Assembly: GCF_028209885.1 (NCBI RefSeq)
Contig: NZ_JAQLEM010000055.1
Coordinates: forward strand, 1 to 7,464
Source: Collinsella aerofaciens
GTDB taxonomy: Bacteria; Actinomycetota; Coriobacteriia; Coriobacteriales; Coriobacteriaceae
Direction: 5' to 3'
Length of the DNA: 7,464 nucleotides
Positions within the stretch are counted from its first letter, which is position 1. Each line of letters starts with the position of its first letter. Both the position numbers and the translations under genes were made by a program. The notes beneath the pieces are model-generated. The model was not told the DNA's origin. It saw nothing but the letters and a program-made list of their open reading frames with translations, and did no database searches. Below, piece after piece: positions 6,740 to 7,464 of this stretch.

Positions 6740-7279
6740 CTATGCTCCTAGCGTATCTTGCGAAGCATCGCCCAGGTGCTCCGTCAATGCTGAATTCTGC
6801 AGCTGCTCGAGCTCATCTAATACAGAGCGAGCCTCTTTAAATGTCTGCGCAACGCGTTTCTTGGTACTCACCTTTTCCTCTTTTGGCTTAGGCCGAGCAT
6901 CTTCGGTAATCGCGATGGCATTCGCAACGGCCAAGTCTCCTGTAAGCGTAATGGAAAGAGCGACCTCAACAACACCCAGTTCTTGAGCGATCTCGAGAGC
7001 ACGGCCCGAAAGCAGCGCCTTCGGTTTGCCGAGTTTATCACGCGTTACCGAAACATCCTTGCGACCCACGCCTTGACTAAAACCCGTGCCGAGAGCTTTA
7101 AGCACCGCCTCGCGCGAAGCAAAGCGGCTCGCATAGTGAGCAGCGGGACGCGATGATGCATCGCAATACGCACGCTCTTCTTCGGTAAACACACGCCGAG
7201 CAAACGACGGCGTCTTTTCAAGAATTGATTTCATACGGGAAATCTCGACGATATCAACGCCGATACCAGCTTCAGCCAT
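6740..7279 (-). CDS. acpS: Holo-[acyl-carrier-protein] synthase with C-terminal extension
   Basis: AcpS transfers 4'-phosphopantetheine from CoA to acyl carrier protein. I place the start at the second ATG (179 residues, MAEAGIGVD), because GGAGG at 7285-7289 lies 5 nt before it, matching the spacing of three other genes here. The ATG at 7291 would place that binding site inside the gene. The domain spans about residues 5-125: metal-ligand D9 in GVDIVEISR, E57 in RFASREAVLKALG, and the terminal SITLTGDLAVANAIA strand. Two conserved positions differ from the usual family pattern: the lysine of F-A-x-K-E-A is R56, and the S-[LI]-[ST]-H motif reads SITL with leucine at 112. Residues about 126-179 form a Lys/Glu-rich linker and a probable amphipathic helix, absent from the usual AcpS of about 120-130 residues. 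Enzymatic activity is therefore likely but not certain. Confidence 0.9.
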   Translation of the reverse strand: MAEAGIGVDIVEISRMKSILEKTPSFARRVFTEEERAYCDASSRPAAHYASRFASREAVLKALGTGFSQGVGRKDVSVTRDKLGKPKALLSGRALEIAQELGVVEVALSITLTGDLAVANAIAITEDARPKPKEEKVSTKKRVAQTFKEARSVLDELEQLQNSALTEHLGDASQDTLGA

Positions 7280-7282
7280 GTT

Positions 7283-7289
7283 CACCTCC
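7283..7289 (-). promoter_or_regulatory. Ribosome binding site fixing the acpS start
   Basis: The minus strand reads GGAGGTG here, a near-perfect anti-16S match. Its GGAGG core ends 5 nt before the ATG at 7279. nnr, the glycosylase gene and tsaE have AGGAG at the same 5-nt spacing, which argues for 7279 over the in-frame ATG at 7291. Confidence 0.85.
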
Positions 7290-7308
7290 ATATCGCACAG
7301 ACTAAGTT

Positions 7309-7338
7309 ATTGTAGCCCGTTCACAGAAGATGCGACAA
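7309..7338 (-). promoter_or_regulatory. Probable sigma-70-type promoter of the operon
   Basis: On the minus strand a -10 box TACAAT (7309-7314) lies 18 nt downstream of a -35-like TTGTCG (7333-7338). Initiation about 7 nt beyond the -10 would give a leader of roughly 20 nt before the acpS ATG at 7279. No other promoter-sized gap exists within the operon. This is a pattern match only. Confidence 0.55.
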
Positions 7339-7344
7339 ACGAGG

Positions 7345-7374
7345 GTTATAAAACACAGCTACTATGTGAAACAA
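7345..7374 (-). promoter_or_regulatory. Second, weaker promoter candidate
   Basis: TATAAC (7345-7350) lies 18 nt downstream of TTGTTT (7369-7374) on the minus strand. The -35 is poorer and the box is farther from acpS than the candidate at 7309-7338. It could be an alternative start or simply AT-rich sequence by chance. Confidence 0.25.
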
Positions 7375-7388
7375 AAGCCCGTAAACGC

Positions 7389-7420
7389 AAAAAAGGGGGA
7401 GGCCGCGAGGCCTCCCCCTT
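7389..7420 (-). terminator. Strong intrinsic terminator of the upstream gene
   Basis: A perfect 12-bp GC-rich stem, AAGGGGGAGGCC with GGCCTCCCCCTT, encloses the loop GCGA (7405-7408). On the minus strand it runs into six T's (complement of 7389-7394). It ends transcription coming from the right edge and so separates that gene from the acpS operon. On the plus strand the tail is CTCAG, so it is probably one-way. Confidence 0.9.
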
Positions 7421-7421
7421 C

Positions 7422-7464
7422 TCAGTTCAAGCGTACGGCTCGGTGCCGTCCACCGGTCAGCGGC
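7422..7464 (-). CDS. Possible 3' end of an upstream minus-strand gene
   Basis: The terminator implies a minus-strand gene ending just beyond or inside the right edge. One frame reads a short tail (PLTGGRHRAVRLN) to a TGA at 7422-7424, right before the terminator stem. Another frame stops at 7457-7459 after a single arginine codon. The third stays open through the terminator and is unlikely. Too little is visible to choose between the first two or name a product. Confidence 0.25.
   Translation of the reverse strand, partial: PLTGGRHRAVRLN

Noticed and set aside
7353..7370. Operator-like imperfect palindrome (CACA and TGTG arms) between the two promoter candidates
   Set aside because: The arms are only about 4 bp around a 7-nt centre, too short to separate from chance.

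Overview
The window carries one compact, co-directional minus-strand operon of six genes with non-coding DNA at both ends. The proteins look like those of a high-GC Gram-positive bacterium. The gene order (acpS, nnr, alr, then the tRNA threonylcarbamoyladenosine genes tsaE, tsaB, rimI, tsaD) is an actinobacterial arrangement. Together with the triple TsaB-RimI-TsaD fusion, it suggests a coriobacterium, possibly Collinsella or a relative. That taxonomic guess rests on recall and layout, not on a search.

Right edge (7292-7464): a strong intrinsic terminator on the minus strand closes an upstream gene that lies outside the window. A probable sigma-70-type promoter for the operon follows.

Operon (7279 down to 456), in transcription order: acpS (holo-ACP synthase, with a C-terminal helical extension and altered active-site positions), nnr (bifunctional NAD(P)HX epimerase/dehydratase), alr (alanine racemase), a family 4 Fe-S uracil-DNA glycosylase, tsaE, and a 794-residue TsaB-RimI-TsaD fusion. 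Genes are 0-12 nt apart or overlap by 14 nt. Four of the six starts share the same AGGAG-type ribosome binding site exactly 5 nt before ATG. The genes serve unrelated housekeeping jobs: phosphopantetheinylation of ACP, repair of hydrated nicotinamide cofactors, D-alanine for the cell wall, uracil excision, and t6A37 tRNA modification plus N-terminal acetylation of ribosomal protein S18.

Left edge (1-455): no convincing gene, but the most unusual DNA in the window. Two hairpins, 80-102 and 363-385, face each other in opposite orientations. Each is followed by the same 24-nt block (103-126, and inverted at 339-362). The loops are identical, and the stems differ at four base pairs that are all compensated. 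Overlapping this is a perfect 33-bp inverted repeat (309-341 and 411-443) nested around the second hairpin and ending 12 nt from the tsaD stop codon. The most economical reading is a family of structured terminator-like intergenic repeats that closes this operon and perhaps a convergent gene from the left. A small non-autonomous mobile element with terminal hairpins is the alternative.
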